A DNA stretch of 64,000 nt from Bacteroides salyersiae WAL 10018 = DSM 18765 = JCM 12988 (GTDB lineage: Bacteria; Bacteroidota; Bacteroidia; Bacteroidales; Bacteroidaceae): positions 1,300,693 to 1,364,692 of the forward strand of contig NZ_KB905466.1 of the NCBI RefSeq assembly GCF_000381365.1, in the 5' to 3' direction. Positions 19,293-27,207 of the stretch are shown here, in pieces (the first letter of the stretch is position 1; each line of letters opens with the position of its first letter). The translations under genes and the position numbers were made by a program. The notes beneath the pieces are model-generated. The model ran no database searches. It was not told where the DNA came from and worked only from the letters and a program-made list of their open reading frames with translations.

Positions 19293-20489
19293 TTACTCAT
19301 CACCAAAGCGCTCCATCACCTCCAGGCACATACGTCCGTTATGGTAAGGGCATTTCCAGAAACCGGCCTTATCATCCGTGCGATTCACTGTATCATCGGC
19401 ACGAATACTCCAATACCATTCACCGTTTTCCCTGTCGATAAGGCGAGATTTGATAAACTCCCAGCAAGCAGTAGCTTTTTGCAAGGCTTCTTTGTCCTCA
19501 AAATACTGATAAATATTCATATAACCCACTACGGTTTCTGCCTGTACCCACCAATGACGATCAGCATCCAAATGCCCCGTAACAAGATTCTTTTCATAAA
19601 TCATCCCCCTTTCCGGTGTAAACCCTTCACCAGCAGCAATAGCTATCCGCCTTATAATAGGTTCCACTTTTGCCAGTATATCTGCTTCCCCTAATTCCAA
19701 AGCAGCTTCGTGAAGAAGCCAGGATGCTTCGATATCATGTCCGTAAGAGACAATAGGATATTTACTATTCCAATCATCATCAAAAAACAACCGTAGATGG
19801 AAAGTCTTCCTATCTAATATTTTATCTGTAAAAAGCGTAATAAGATTACGCAACTGATGTCGTAATCGCTCATCTTTCCACACTCGATAAAGATTAGTAT
19901 ATGGTTCCAAAATATGCAGATGTGTATTCATCGTTTTGCGTTCGTTAGCATCTTTTTCACTAAGGCGCATATCCTCTATTTCTCCCCACTGACAAGTAAG
20001 TGCCTCACAATAGCCATTTTTAAAACGGTCAAAACTATGTTCTTCGATACTTTCAAAAAGCAAAACTGCATACTCAAGAGCCTCTTTGTCTGTTGTGGCA
20101 CGATAATATTCACTTAATCCGTAAATGGCAAAACCGATAGCGTAAATCTGTTTTTTGGTATCGAGCGGTTCCCCCTTGTAGGTAAGACTCCAATAAACGC
20201 CCCCAAACTTTCTATCATAGAAAAGATCAACGATATATTCTTTGGCACGCGTAGCTATTGCAAGATATTCCGGACGCTTCAATAAACGATAGGCAGCAGA
20301 AAACGTCCACAAAATACGAGCATTAAGAATAGCTCCTTTTTCAGCTTCGGGCACTAATTCCTCCTTACCGGTAATGCAGCCATAAAAACCACCGTATTGC
20401 TCGTCTACCATCCGTTCCATCCAATATGGTAGAATATTGGTAGTAAGTACTTCTTGCATTTCCTGTGTTAATATAGATATCGATTTCAT
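19293..20489 (-). CDS. cellobiose/mannobiose 2-epimerase (AGE family)
   Basis: The 398-residue protein is of the N-acylglucosamine/cellobiose 2-epimerase family, an alpha/alpha barrel that converts the reducing-end glucose of a beta-1,4-disaccharide to mannose, or the reverse. Expected catalytic residues are in place: Arg58 (LNARILWTFS), His192 (NTHLHILEPY), His251 (SYGHDIEASWLLHEA) and His383 (CPYHNGRMCLEVME). The start is only 2 bp after the symporter stop, so the two are co-transcribed. The same pair occurs in the known Bacteroides fragilis mannan pathway, with a GH130 mannosylglucose phosphorylase. Here that phosphorylase seems to be lost. Confidence 0.9.
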   Translation of the reverse strand: MKSISILTQEMQEVLTTNILPYWMERMVDEQYGGFYGCITGKEELVPEAEKGAILNARILWTFSAAYRLLKRPEYLAIATRAKEYIVDLFYDRKFGGVYWSLTYKGEPLDTKKQIYAIGFAIYGLSEYYRATTDKEALEYAVLLFESIEEHSFDRFKNGYCEALTCQWGEIEDMRLSEKDANERKTMNTHLHILEPYTNLYRVWKDERLRHQLRNLITLFTDKILDRKTFHLRLFFDDDWNSKYPIVSYGHDIEASWLLHEAALELGEADILAKVEPIIRRIAIAAGEGFTPERGMIYEKNLVTGHLDADRHWWVQAETVVGYMNIYQYFEDKEALQKATACWEFIKSRLIDRENGEWYWSIRADDTVNRTDDKAGFWKCPYHNGRMCLEVMERFGDE

Positions 20490-20491
20490 TT

Positions 20492-21862
20492 TTACTCTTT
20501 CCTTTTCTTCTCTAATTCAGTGGTAATTACTTTCATTTTTTTCTCACTCAACGGATACATACTGATAAATAAAACACTCAGTATTGTACCTATCGCAGGG
20601 AGAAAACTCAAAAACATCTTGATGCCATGAATGGTCTCCTCGCTTTGTACGACATTGGCTTGAAACCCAAAATAAGCCAATAGCCAACCCGTAACGGCCG
20701 TACCGATAGCCCAACCGAACTTCTGACTCATGGAAGAGGACGAGAATACCAATCCGGTGGCCCGGTTCCCTGTTTTGAGTTCTGAATAATCGGCGCAATC
20801 GGCATACATCGACCATAACAAAGGAAAGATACTTCCCGCACAAATACTAATTAGTATTTGGAAAGCAAATATAAGAGCAATATCACCCTTATCAAACCAA
20901 TAAAAGATAATACTCAGCACAGTTGCAATCATCATTGCCCCCATATAAGTAGCCTTTTTCCCTATACGATTGCTGACCGGAGCCGCAAGGATCACTCCTA
21001 TTATATTGGCGGCCTGTCCCACAGCCAAATAGATTCCACTCAATACAAATGAAACTCCGAAGAATGAAATCACAGAATACTCTTCTTCCACCACAAAATA
21101 TTTGAAATAATAAACAGTCGCCCCATCCCGGATAGAGTTGAATATCAGAGCAGCAATACCCGCCCCCAGTAAAATCCACCAAGGTTTGTTGTGAAGCAAG
21201 TCTTTCAAATCCTCCTTCAGCGGACTCTGCTTCTCCCTAATAGGCTTCACTCTTTCGCGAGTCCATGCAAAGCATCCATAAAACAATGCGGCACACATCA
21301 CTGCTATTATCACAACTCCCATCATCCAACCATACTGCTCACTATGTCCCTGCTTGAAATAATTCACCATAGGCATAAACAGTAATAAGGCAACAAAACT
21401 ACCGATATAAGCAAACGTCATGCGATAAGTGGAAAGCGTGTTCCGCTCTTTCGGCTCAGGACTCATCACCCCCAACAAGGAAGCATAGGGTACATTAATA
21501 GCAGAATAAACCATCATCATCAATGAATAGGTTATATATGCATATACCAACTTACCCGTATCATTCAAGTCCGGAGTGGTAAATGTCAATATACCGATCA
21601 GTGCAAACGGAACCGCCAAAAACAACAGATAAGGACGGAACTTCCCCCAACGAGAATGAGTACGGTCAGCAATCACTCCTACAATCGGGTCAAAGGCCGA
21701 ATCCCATACACGGGTAATAAGAAACATCGTACCGACCATTGCCGCTGGAAGTCCGAACACATCAGTATAGAATATCATCAAATAGGAACCGAATAACTTC
21801 CAAAACATGGAAGATGCCATATCACCAAAGCCATAACCTATTTTTTCTTTAAGTTTCATCAT
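20492..21862 (-). CDS. sugar/cation symporter (GPH/MFS family)
   Basis: The 456-residue, 12-helix transporter is of the glycoside-pentoside-hexuronide:cation symporter type. The N-terminus KEKIGYGFGDMASSMFWKL and the motif RVWDSAFDPIVGVIADRTHSRWGKFRPYLL (in overlapping pieces) are diagnostic. It probably brings a beta-mannosyl or glucosyl disaccharide into the cytoplasm, where the epimerase acts. Two adjacent ATGs exist (21862 and 21859). Upstream lie about 100 bp of noncoding sequence and then the GH130 remnant, which probably shared its promoter. Confidence 0.9.
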   Translation of the reverse strand: MMKLKEKIGYGFGDMASSMFWKLFGSYLMIFYTDVFGLPAAMVGTMFLITRVWDSAFDPIVGVIADRTHSRWGKFRPYLLFLAVPFALIGILTFTTPDLNDTGKLVYAYITYSLMMMVYSAINVPYASLLGVMSPEPKERNTLSTYRMTFAYIGSFVALLLFMPMVNYFKQGHSEQYGWMMGVVIIAVMCAALFYGCFAWTRERVKPIREKQSPLKEDLKDLLHNKPWWILLGAGIAALIFNSIRDGATVYYFKYFVVEEEYSVISFFGVSFVLSGIYLAVGQAANIIGVILAAPVSNRIGKKATYMGAMMIATVLSIIFYWFDKGDIALIFAFQILISICAGSIFPLLWSMYADCADYSELKTGNRATGLVFSSSSMSQKFGWAIGTAVTGWLLAYFGFQANVVQSEETIHGIKMFLSFLPAIGTILSVLFISMYPLSEKKMKVITTELEKKRKE

Positions 21863-21962
21863 AACAAACTAAATGTAAGATAAGAAATCATATATAAAAT
21901 TTTCGAATAGACGATTTACGATCTGCTCACTTCACATGTACTACTATCAAAAATTCATCTTT

Positions 21963-22073
21963 CTATTTGATAGTGCTCGAATTCATCACAGTATTTATCC
22001 CGATACGTCCCTTTAGATAAGGATTCGTCTTTTCGTCCAGCAATTTAACTACTTTATCTTTAAATATACTCAT
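21963..22073 (-). pseudogene. remnant of a GH130 mannosylglucose phosphorylase gene
   Basis: A 36-codon open frame starts MSIFKDKVVKLL and ends RIGINTVMNSSTIK before a TAG. The two halves resemble, from memory of the family, the very N-terminus of GH130 phosphorylases (MSLFNDKVAKLL-like) and a segment some 40 residues further on (TNPxLxERIGMNATLNAGAIK-like), as if joined by an internal deletion. Nothing GH130-like follows the stop. It sits where the phosphorylase gene lies in the known order phosphorylase-symporter-epimerase. This would leave under a tenth of a roughly 390-residue enzyme. The comparison was made without a database, so identity is probable, not proven. Confidence 0.6.
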
Positions 22074-22176
22074 AGCCAATACTTTTTTATTTAGCACTCA
22101 AATTATCCTTTCATCTTCACACTGTGTTGTTTCTCTTTCCTGTACACTATTTTTAGGGAAGTAAAAAACGACATTG

Positions 22177-22184
22177 CAAATTTA
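22177..22184 (-). promoter_or_regulatory. Bacteroides -7 box (TAAATTTG) for the remnant-symporter-epimerase unit
   Basis: TAAATTTG followed by C on the minus strand lies about 100 bp before the ATG of the GH130 remnant and is the best promoter candidate for the three-gene unit. A TTTG at 22197-22200 is closer (12 bp) than the usual 19-21 bp. Confidence 0.45.
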
Positions 22185-22271
22185 GCGTAGTTAAAACAAA
22201 GTATTTGATACTATTTTATCATTTCATCATACTATTCTTTTCATAAGAATGTCTCTTCTGTATATTTTCTG

Positions 22272-22552
22272 CCCCTTCCATCGGCTTCACCTTTTTGCTT
22301 CACTGCTTTGTTCACCGGCGATACAGGGTGAAGGGCCGTTGTTGATTTCCGATCTCTGTGCAAATGTCTCCCAAGTACCGGGCATACATGCGGTGAGCAC
22401 CGAGCATACGGATCGTGAACACCGAGCATACGGGTCGTAAGCACCGGGCATACGGGCGGTGAGCACAGTAGCCGGAAAAACAAGACGTGCCTTCACCCTG
22501 TATCACCGATGGATAGGGAATTTGATTAAAGAAGGTGAAATCGGTGAAGGGG
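22272..22552. repeat. composite inverted repeat with a tandem-repeat centre
   Basis: Inner arms 22316-22334 (CGGCGATACAGGGTGAAGG) and 22490-22508 are complementary at 18 of 19 positions. Outer arms 22272-22296 and 22528-22552 (CCCCTTC...TTCACCTT) pair imperfectly. In the centre lies the 22-bp tandem array. The element is more GC-rich than its AT-rich surroundings and contains no credible gene. It makes up most of the 900-bp gap between the symporter and the aldo/keto reductase. Confidence 0.75.
22373..22460. repeat. four tandem 22-bp units
   Basis: Exactly four contiguous 22-bp units start at 22373, 22395, 22417 and 22439. They share the core ACCGRGCATACGG and end in GT. Units 2 and 3 differ at two or three positions; unit 1 is the most divergent. 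There are no spacers between units, so this is not a CRISPR array. Confidence 0.9.
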
Positions 22553-22716
22553 ATAAATCCTATGTGAATAATATATCCCGATGGGCAAAATCGTCCCTTA
22601 GGAGAAGTTTCAAAATGAAATGACCCGGTCAACCGGAACAATAGGTACCAAGTTATTTCTTAAGCATTACTGAATAAATAGAAAGATTATTCGAGTATAT
22701 TGTTCCTGAAAACGTA

Positions 22717-22724
22717 TATCTTTG
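22717..22724 (+). promoter_or_regulatory. Bacteroides -7 box (TATCTTTG) for the aldo/keto reductase
   Basis: TATCTTTG matches TAnnTTTG and lies 37 bp before the ATG. The -33 element is not clear. Confidence 0.55.
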
Positions 22725-22761
22725 TTTCCATAAATGGTATATAAACCCAATAAATAGAATT

Positions 22762-23754
22762 ATGATAGCACCTGTTTATTCAGCCGACAATGACAGATAC
22801 AAGAATGGTATGAAATACCGTCGTTGCGGAAAAAGCGGCATTATGCTTCCAGAAATTTCACTGGGGTTATGGCATAATTTCGGAGATGTAGACACATTTT
22901 CAAATAGCCAACGAATGGCTCATTATGCCTTTGACAAAGGAATCACCCACTTCGACCTGGCAAATAATTACGGTCCGTCTTATGGCTCGGCAGAAGAAAC
23001 CTTCGGAGAAATTATGAAAAAGTCATTCATGCCTTACCGCGACGAACTATTTATCTCCACCAAAGCCGGACATGATATGTGGCCCGGTCCTTACGGTGAA
23101 TGGGGATCACGAAAATACTTGATGGCAAGCCTCAACCAAAGCCTGAGACGTATGAACCTTGAATATGTGGATATCTTCTATTCACATCGTTATGATCCGA
23201 TTACTCCACTTGAAGAAACGCTTCAAACATTAGCAGATATCGTCCGCCAAGGAAAAGCATTGTATGTAGGCATATCCAAATACCCGAAAGAGGCTGCAGA
23301 ATTTGCTTACAAATATTTAGAAGAGAGAGATGTACATTGCCTGCTCTATCAAGGAAGATATAATCTGTTCAACCGCGAACCGGAAGAAGAGGGCATTCTG
23401 CAACAAGCCAAAGAAAACGGTACGGGATTCATCGCTTTCTCTCCGTTAGCACAAGGATTGTTGACCAACCGGTACATTAACGGAATTCCGGAAGATTCCC
23501 GGATTGCCCGTGGAGGTTTTCTTAAAAAAGAACAGTTGACAGAAGAAGTATTATGCAAGATCAAAACTCTGAATGAAATAGCCGAACAACGGGGACAAAC
23601 TTTGGCTGAAATGGCATTAGCATGGGTAGTAAAAGACGATTTAGTAACTTCAGTCATTATCGGAGCAAGCTCGGTCGGACAATTAGAAGATAATCTGAAA
23701 GCAATAAACAATACTTCGTTTACGGAAGAAGAGAGGAGAATCATCAGTGATTAA
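22762..23754 (+). CDS. aldo/keto reductase (YghZ-like)
   Basis: The 330-residue NADPH-dependent oxidoreductase is a TIM barrel of the aldo/keto reductase family, closest in pattern to YghZ/L-glyceraldehyde 3-phosphate reductase and the Kv-beta group. The catalytic tetrad is visible: Asp and Tyr in THFDLANNYGPSYGSAE, Lys in FISTKAGHDMWPGPYGEWGS, His in IFYSHRYDP. The late cofactor-binding motif IIGASSVGQLEDNL is present. The physiological substrate is not known. It is a single-gene unit with its own -7 box, ending in an inverted repeat shared with the converging araC gene. Confidence 0.88.
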   Translation: MIAPVYSADNDRYKNGMKYRRCGKSGIMLPEISLGLWHNFGDVDTFSNSQRMAHYAFDKGITHFDLANNYGPSYGSAEETFGEIMKKSFMPYRDELFISTKAGHDMWPGPYGEWGSRKYLMASLNQSLRRMNLEYVDIFYSHRYDPITPLEETLQTLADIVRQGKALYVGISKYPKEAAEFAYKYLEERDVHCLLYQGRYNLFNREPEEEGILQQAKENGTGFIAFSPLAQGLLTNRYINGIPEDSRIARGGFLKKEQLTEEVLCKIKTLNEIAEQRGQTLAEMALAWVVKDDLVTSVIIGASSVGQLEDNLKAINNTSFTEEERRIISD

Positions 23755-23757
23755 CAG

Positions 23758-23822
23758 TTTAGTGATAAGTGATTAGTAGCTACGCGCTATGTTCCGAATG
23801 GTACTAATCACTTATCGCTAAA
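23758..23822. terminator. inverted repeat between aldo/keto reductase and araC-type gene
   Basis: The 21-nt arm 23758-23778 (TTTAGTGATAAGTGATTAGTA) pairs with 23802-23822 with a single mismatch. The right arm overlaps the stop codon of the converging regulator gene. The word AAGTGATTAGT is shared with the perfect repeat at 12.1 kb. Confidence 0.75.
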
Positions 23823-24711
23823 TCACTTTCTTCTTCTTTCTATAATTTTCCCGAAATTCTTTAGGTGAACACTCTTTCTTTTTTTTGAATATCCGATTAA
23901 AATTAGAAAGGTTATTAAAACCGCAATCATAACAGATTTCAGCCACTGACATAGTAGAATCCACCAATAACCGGGACGCAAAACCAAGGCGTATATCGAT
24001 AAGATAGTCAGACAAGTTTTTTCCGGTACGCAGTTTAAAGAAGCGGCTAAAAGAAACGGCAGTCATACCCACCATGTCCGCCAACTGATTCAAGCGGATC
24101 TCCTCTTTATAGTGTAAATTGATATATTCCTGTATCTTCTGTACCCGCCGGCTGTCAGAATGAATATCGATCTTTGCAAATGAAGAACTGGATAATGTAC
24201 GGGCCTCTTCTTCGAAAAGAGAAAGTTCATAAAGAATGGTCATAAACTTCAGTACGGCATAAAATCCCTGGTTCTCGGAAGCCAGTGTATCGAGCATGGA
24301 ATATACCTTCAATATGGCAGACATAGGAAAGCAAAGTCCTTTCTGAGCGCGCTCCAGCATCCGGCGAATCGAATCAAACTGATTCTTATGAATGAAGCTT
24401 TTGAAAAAAAGATCAGAAGAAAACTGAATCGTAATCTCCCGTATCTCTTTTGAGTTACATTCATTCTGCTCCCAAACATGTTCCAGATCTTTACCCGTAA
24501 TCAATACCAGATCATATTCTCCGATTACTTCAGCTGAATCGCCAACAATACGCCTCACACCGGCAGCTTTCTCACAAAAGTTCAATTCAAACTCTGCATG
24601 ATTATGAATAGGATACGTAAACTCCGTTTTATGCCGCTCGGCAATATAAAAGCAATCCTTATCAGATAGTGGGGTTATTTCACGGATGATATGATTCTGT
24701 TGTGCATTCAT
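23818..24711 (-). CDS. AraC-family transcriptional regulator
   Basis: The 297-residue protein has an N-terminal cupin-like sensing domain (about 25-150; HNHAEFELNFCEKAAGVRRIVGD in part) and a C-terminal AraC DNA-binding domain with two helix-turn-helix motifs (about 195-293; LNQLADMVGMTAVSFSRFFKLRTG, VAEICYDCGFNNLSNFNRIFKKKKECSPKEFR in part). I start at the ATG at 24711 (MNAQQNHII), because the longer GTG start at 24735 lies inside the -7 box. Such regulators usually sense sugars. The target could be the adjacent aldo/keto reductase, but this is only inferred from position. Confidence 0.88.
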   Translation of the reverse strand: MNAQQNHIIREITPLSDKDCFYIAERHKTEFTYPIHNHAEFELNFCEKAAGVRRIVGDSAEVIGEYDLVLITGKDLEHVWEQNECNSKEIREITIQFSSDLFFKSFIHKNQFDSIRRMLERAQKGLCFPMSAILKVYSMLDTLASENQGFYAVLKFMTILYELSLFEEEARTLSSSSFAKIDIHSDSRRVQKIQEYINLHYKEEIRLNQLADMVGMTAVSFSRFFKLRTGKNLSDYLIDIRLGFASRLLVDSTMSVAEICYDCGFNNLSNFNRIFKKKKECSPKEFRENYRKKKKVI

Positions 24712-24734
24712 GGCTAATAAAGTATTATCAGCCA

Positions 24735-24742
24735 CAAATATA
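24735..24742 (-). promoter_or_regulatory. Bacteroides -7 box (TATATTTG) before the AraC gene
   Basis: On the minus strand TATATTTG lies 23 bp before the ATG at 24711. Its position rules out the upstream GTG start and suggests that the regulator is transcribed separately from mscS. Confidence 0.55.
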
Positions 24743-24753
24743 AAACACTTTTC

Positions 24754-26010
24754 TTAGTTTCTCTTACTCAACTCCCTAAAATCTTCACCTGTAGGATTCT
24801 GAAACACATGTAAATCAAATTCCGGAATAATGGCAAGAACATGATCGAAGACATCGGCCTGTACCCCTTCATAAGGTACCCAAGCTTTAATTGCAGAAAA
24901 GAAATAAAGTTCGAGAGGAATACCTTGCTCGGTAGGCTGCAACTGACGTACCATACAAGTAAGATCCTGATTCACCGTAGGCAGACTCTTCAAATAATTC
25001 GTCAGATAAGCCCGAAATACCCCTAAATTCGTCTGACGACGCCCATTCACTAAAATGGAATTGTCTATTCCATGTTCTTTATTATAATCCTCTATTACCT
25101 TTTCCGTCTCCTCAATGTAATCTTTCAATAACTGTATTTTCTTGTATTTAGCAAGCATTTCCGGGGTACAAAACTTCACGCTGTTCATATCGATTCTGAT
25201 AGAACGTTTGATACGACGTCCTCCGGACTCTTGCATGCCGCGCCAATTCTGAAAAGAATCGCTGACAAGGGCATAAGGAGGAATGGTAGTAATAGTATTG
25301 TCCCAATTCCGTACCTTCACCGTATTCAAAGTCACTTCAATCACCGTACCATCAGCACCATATTTCGGCATCTGGATCCAATCGCCTACCCGTAACATAT
25401 TATTAGCCGAGAGTTGAATACCGGAGACAAAGCCCATAATACTATCTTTAAATACCAACATCAAGACAGCAGCCGAAGCACCCAGACCGGTAAGCAAAAC
25501 CATCGGTGACTTATCAATCAAAATACTGACAATAATTATACCGCCAATAAAGAAAAGGATAACTTGCACCGTCTGCAACAAACCTTTCAGAGGACGGTCG
25601 CGAAACTGCTCTTTCTCACTATATACATGAAAAAGCGCAGTCAATAAAGAACTGATAAACTTCAGAAATACAGCAATGATATAAATCATGCAAATACGCT
25701 GTATGAAACTTAACAGCCCCAAATTGGATATCGCCAACGGCAACAATATATATAGCACAATCGGCGCTACTAAATGACTGACATGAGTCAGCACTTTACG
25801 GTCGAAAACAATATCATCCCACGTCGCCTTGGTCTTTTTCACAAGTCTGGCAACAGCTGTCAGAATAATATGACGACAAATAGCATCTCCCAGAAAAGCA
25901 ATTGCAAGAATTACAACTAAAATAATGCCACTCGTTAAATCATCAGCCCACGACTGACTAAATCCCCACGACAGGAGAATTTCATTAATAAAGCCTGTAA
26001 CTTGTTCCAT
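24754..26010 (-). CDS. MscS-family mechanosensitive ion channel
   Basis: The 418-residue inner-membrane protein resembles the YbdG type of MscS channel, which opens under osmotic downshock. It has about five N-terminal membrane helices; the pore-lining helix is in LLTGLGASAAVLMLVFKDSIMGFVSGI, followed by the MscS beta domain (ANNMLRVGDWIQMPKYGADGTVIEVTLNTVKVRNWDN in part; TTIPPYALVSDSFQNWRGM). A C-terminal cytoplasmic cage domain follows. It is 58 bp downstream of the DUF4435 gene on the same strand, and could be co-transcribed with it. Confidence 0.9.
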   Translation of the reverse strand: MEQVTGFINEILLSWGFSQSWADDLTSGIILVVILAIAFLGDAICRHIILTAVARLVKKTKATWDDIVFDRKVLTHVSHLVAPIVLYILLPLAISNLGLLSFIQRICMIYIIAVFLKFISSLLTALFHVYSEKEQFRDRPLKGLLQTVQVILFFIGGIIIVSILIDKSPMVLLTGLGASAAVLMLVFKDSIMGFVSGIQLSANNMLRVGDWIQMPKYGADGTVIEVTLNTVKVRNWDNTITTIPPYALVSDSFQNWRGMQESGGRRIKRSIRIDMNSVKFCTPEMLAKYKKIQLLKDYIEETEKVIEDYNKEHGIDNSILVNGRRQTNLGVFRAYLTNYLKSLPTVNQDLTCMVRQLQPTEQGIPLELYFFSAIKAWVPYEGVQADVFDHVLAIIPEFDLHVFQNPTGEDFRELSKRN

Positions 26011-26068
26011 TAAACTGTTTTTCAGTTGCTGTTTTAATAAGGCAACAGCAAAACGCCTTGTTTATCAT

Positions 26069-27067
26069 TCATCCTTTCTCAAGGAATTCTCTTACATCAT
26101 CACGCAACCATTGATGAAGATACAGCGCTTTGTAAGCACTGTTTTTCTTCAGCATAATCTCCACATTTATCTGGCTGTTCTGATAACAAGTCAGTTCATT
26201 GCGGAATTGTTCATCATGTTCGGCCAATTTCTTTATTTCCTGTTCCCGCTCTCTGCGCAAAGCAGTACAAACCGGTATCAAAAGTTTCATTACCACATTA
26301 TCCATAATATGATGCCCTTGAATATACAAATATGTGGTTTCCGGTACCAACCCCAACTTCTCAAGTTCAGTGCCCAAAGCATCCACCTGACTGATATAAT
26401 ACGGGAAACGCGTTTCCAGTTCAGACAATTTAGCCGACACCACCCTTTGCATGGCTTCCAAACTTCGCTCCGGATGCCGCAAACTTACATCCATCAAACG
26501 AATATATGAATTAAAATCACTCATTGGAAAGGTATGCGTATCATGTTGCCGGTAAAACCATACATTCCATAGAAAAAGAGGATAAGCTATCTGAGAATAC
26601 CTTCGCATGAAAGCTGCAAAATCAATCAAAGAGCGATCATTCAATGTGGCCTGTACACATACCTCATGCAAGCTCTCTGCAAAGCAATGATGATTCTCGA
26701 TCGCATAGGTATAAGTCTGAAAGATATATTTGTTACGGTTTATTTTCCGAGAAGTGGCAGTAGCACCCTGTAAGAGAAAATCATAGTCACTGTCTACACA
26801 AGCTATGAGACTTTTTCCCAGTTCAGCCGTATTTAATGTATTCATCAATACCATCTTCTTCCCTTTCGCCAAAGAAGTAGCCGAAGGAAGCATTACCTGA
26901 AAGTAACACTCGTCATTTTCAAACTCTTCAAACAGGGTACGCCAAAAAGGTACATCATCGTAACTCTCCACATAAGCTACAATCCTTCGGCGGGCTTTCT
27001 TGGAATACAGCCTGTTTGCAGCATTGAAGTAAGAAGATGTAAGATTGTCGCGTAAAGTTTGAGCCAT
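26069..27067 (-). CDS. DUF4435 protein, TOPRIM-like, similar to PARIS AriB
   Basis: The 332-residue protein begins with a pattern typical of DUF4435: RRIVAYVESYDDVPFWRTLFEEF with Glu34 and Asp37-Asp38, then LIACVDSDYDFLL with Asp92, Asp94 and Asp96. The glutamate followed by a DxD motif is the metal-binding layout of TOPRIM nucleases. A conserved region TYTYAIENHHCF follows (about 130-140). DUF4435 is the domain of AriB, the toxic nuclease of the PARIS anti-phage system. An ABC-type ATPase lies directly upstream, as in PARIS. I infer a nuclease held by the ATPase; a housekeeping role is also possible, since the neighbourhood looks like core genome. Confidence 0.72.
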   Translation of the reverse strand: MAQTLRDNLTSSYFNAANRLYSKKARRRIVAYVESYDDVPFWRTLFEEFENDECYFQVMLPSATSLAKGKKMVLMNTLNTAELGKSLIACVDSDYDFLLQGATATSRKINRNKYIFQTYTYAIENHHCFAESLHEVCVQATLNDRSLIDFAAFMRRYSQIAYPLFLWNVWFYRQHDTHTFPMSDFNSYIRLMDVSLRHPERSLEAMQRVVSAKLSELETRFPYYISQVDALGTELEKLGLVPETTYLYIQGHHIMDNVVMKLLIPVCTALRREREQEIKKLAEHDEQFRNELTCYQNSQINVEIMLKKNSAYKALYLHQWLRDDVREFLEKG

Positions 27068-27075
27068 AGGGACAG

Positions 27076-27207
27076 TTTATAATTTATGATTTATAGTTTA
27101 TAGTTTATAATTTGGTTGCACCGCTTATTTTCACAACCTATCGAATGTTTATTCAGAACTTTCAACTCTCAACTTTCAACTTTCAACTAAATAAGACTTT
27201 CAACTAA
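27076..27207. repeat. one-armed word repeats between the ATPase and DUF4435 genes
   Basis: The 136-bp gap holds two unrelated word runs: TTTATAATTTATGATTTATAG-type words at 27076-27113, and CTTTCAACT words (five copies) at 27159-27207, which run into the 3' end of the ATPase gene. They are not complementary to each other. Confidence 0.7.

Noticed and set aside
22373..22460. Possible CRISPR array
   Set aside because: The 22-bp units are directly adjacent with no spacers, and there are no cas genes in the window.
22241..22641. Several short frames over the composite repeat
   Set aside because: They are read from repeats (repeated HDPYARC-like words) on both strands, and have no start signals or family resemblance.
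21863..22761. Insertion sequence causing the GH130 loss
   Set aside because: No transposase or clear terminal repeats with target duplication were found; the composite repeat is the only unusual structure.
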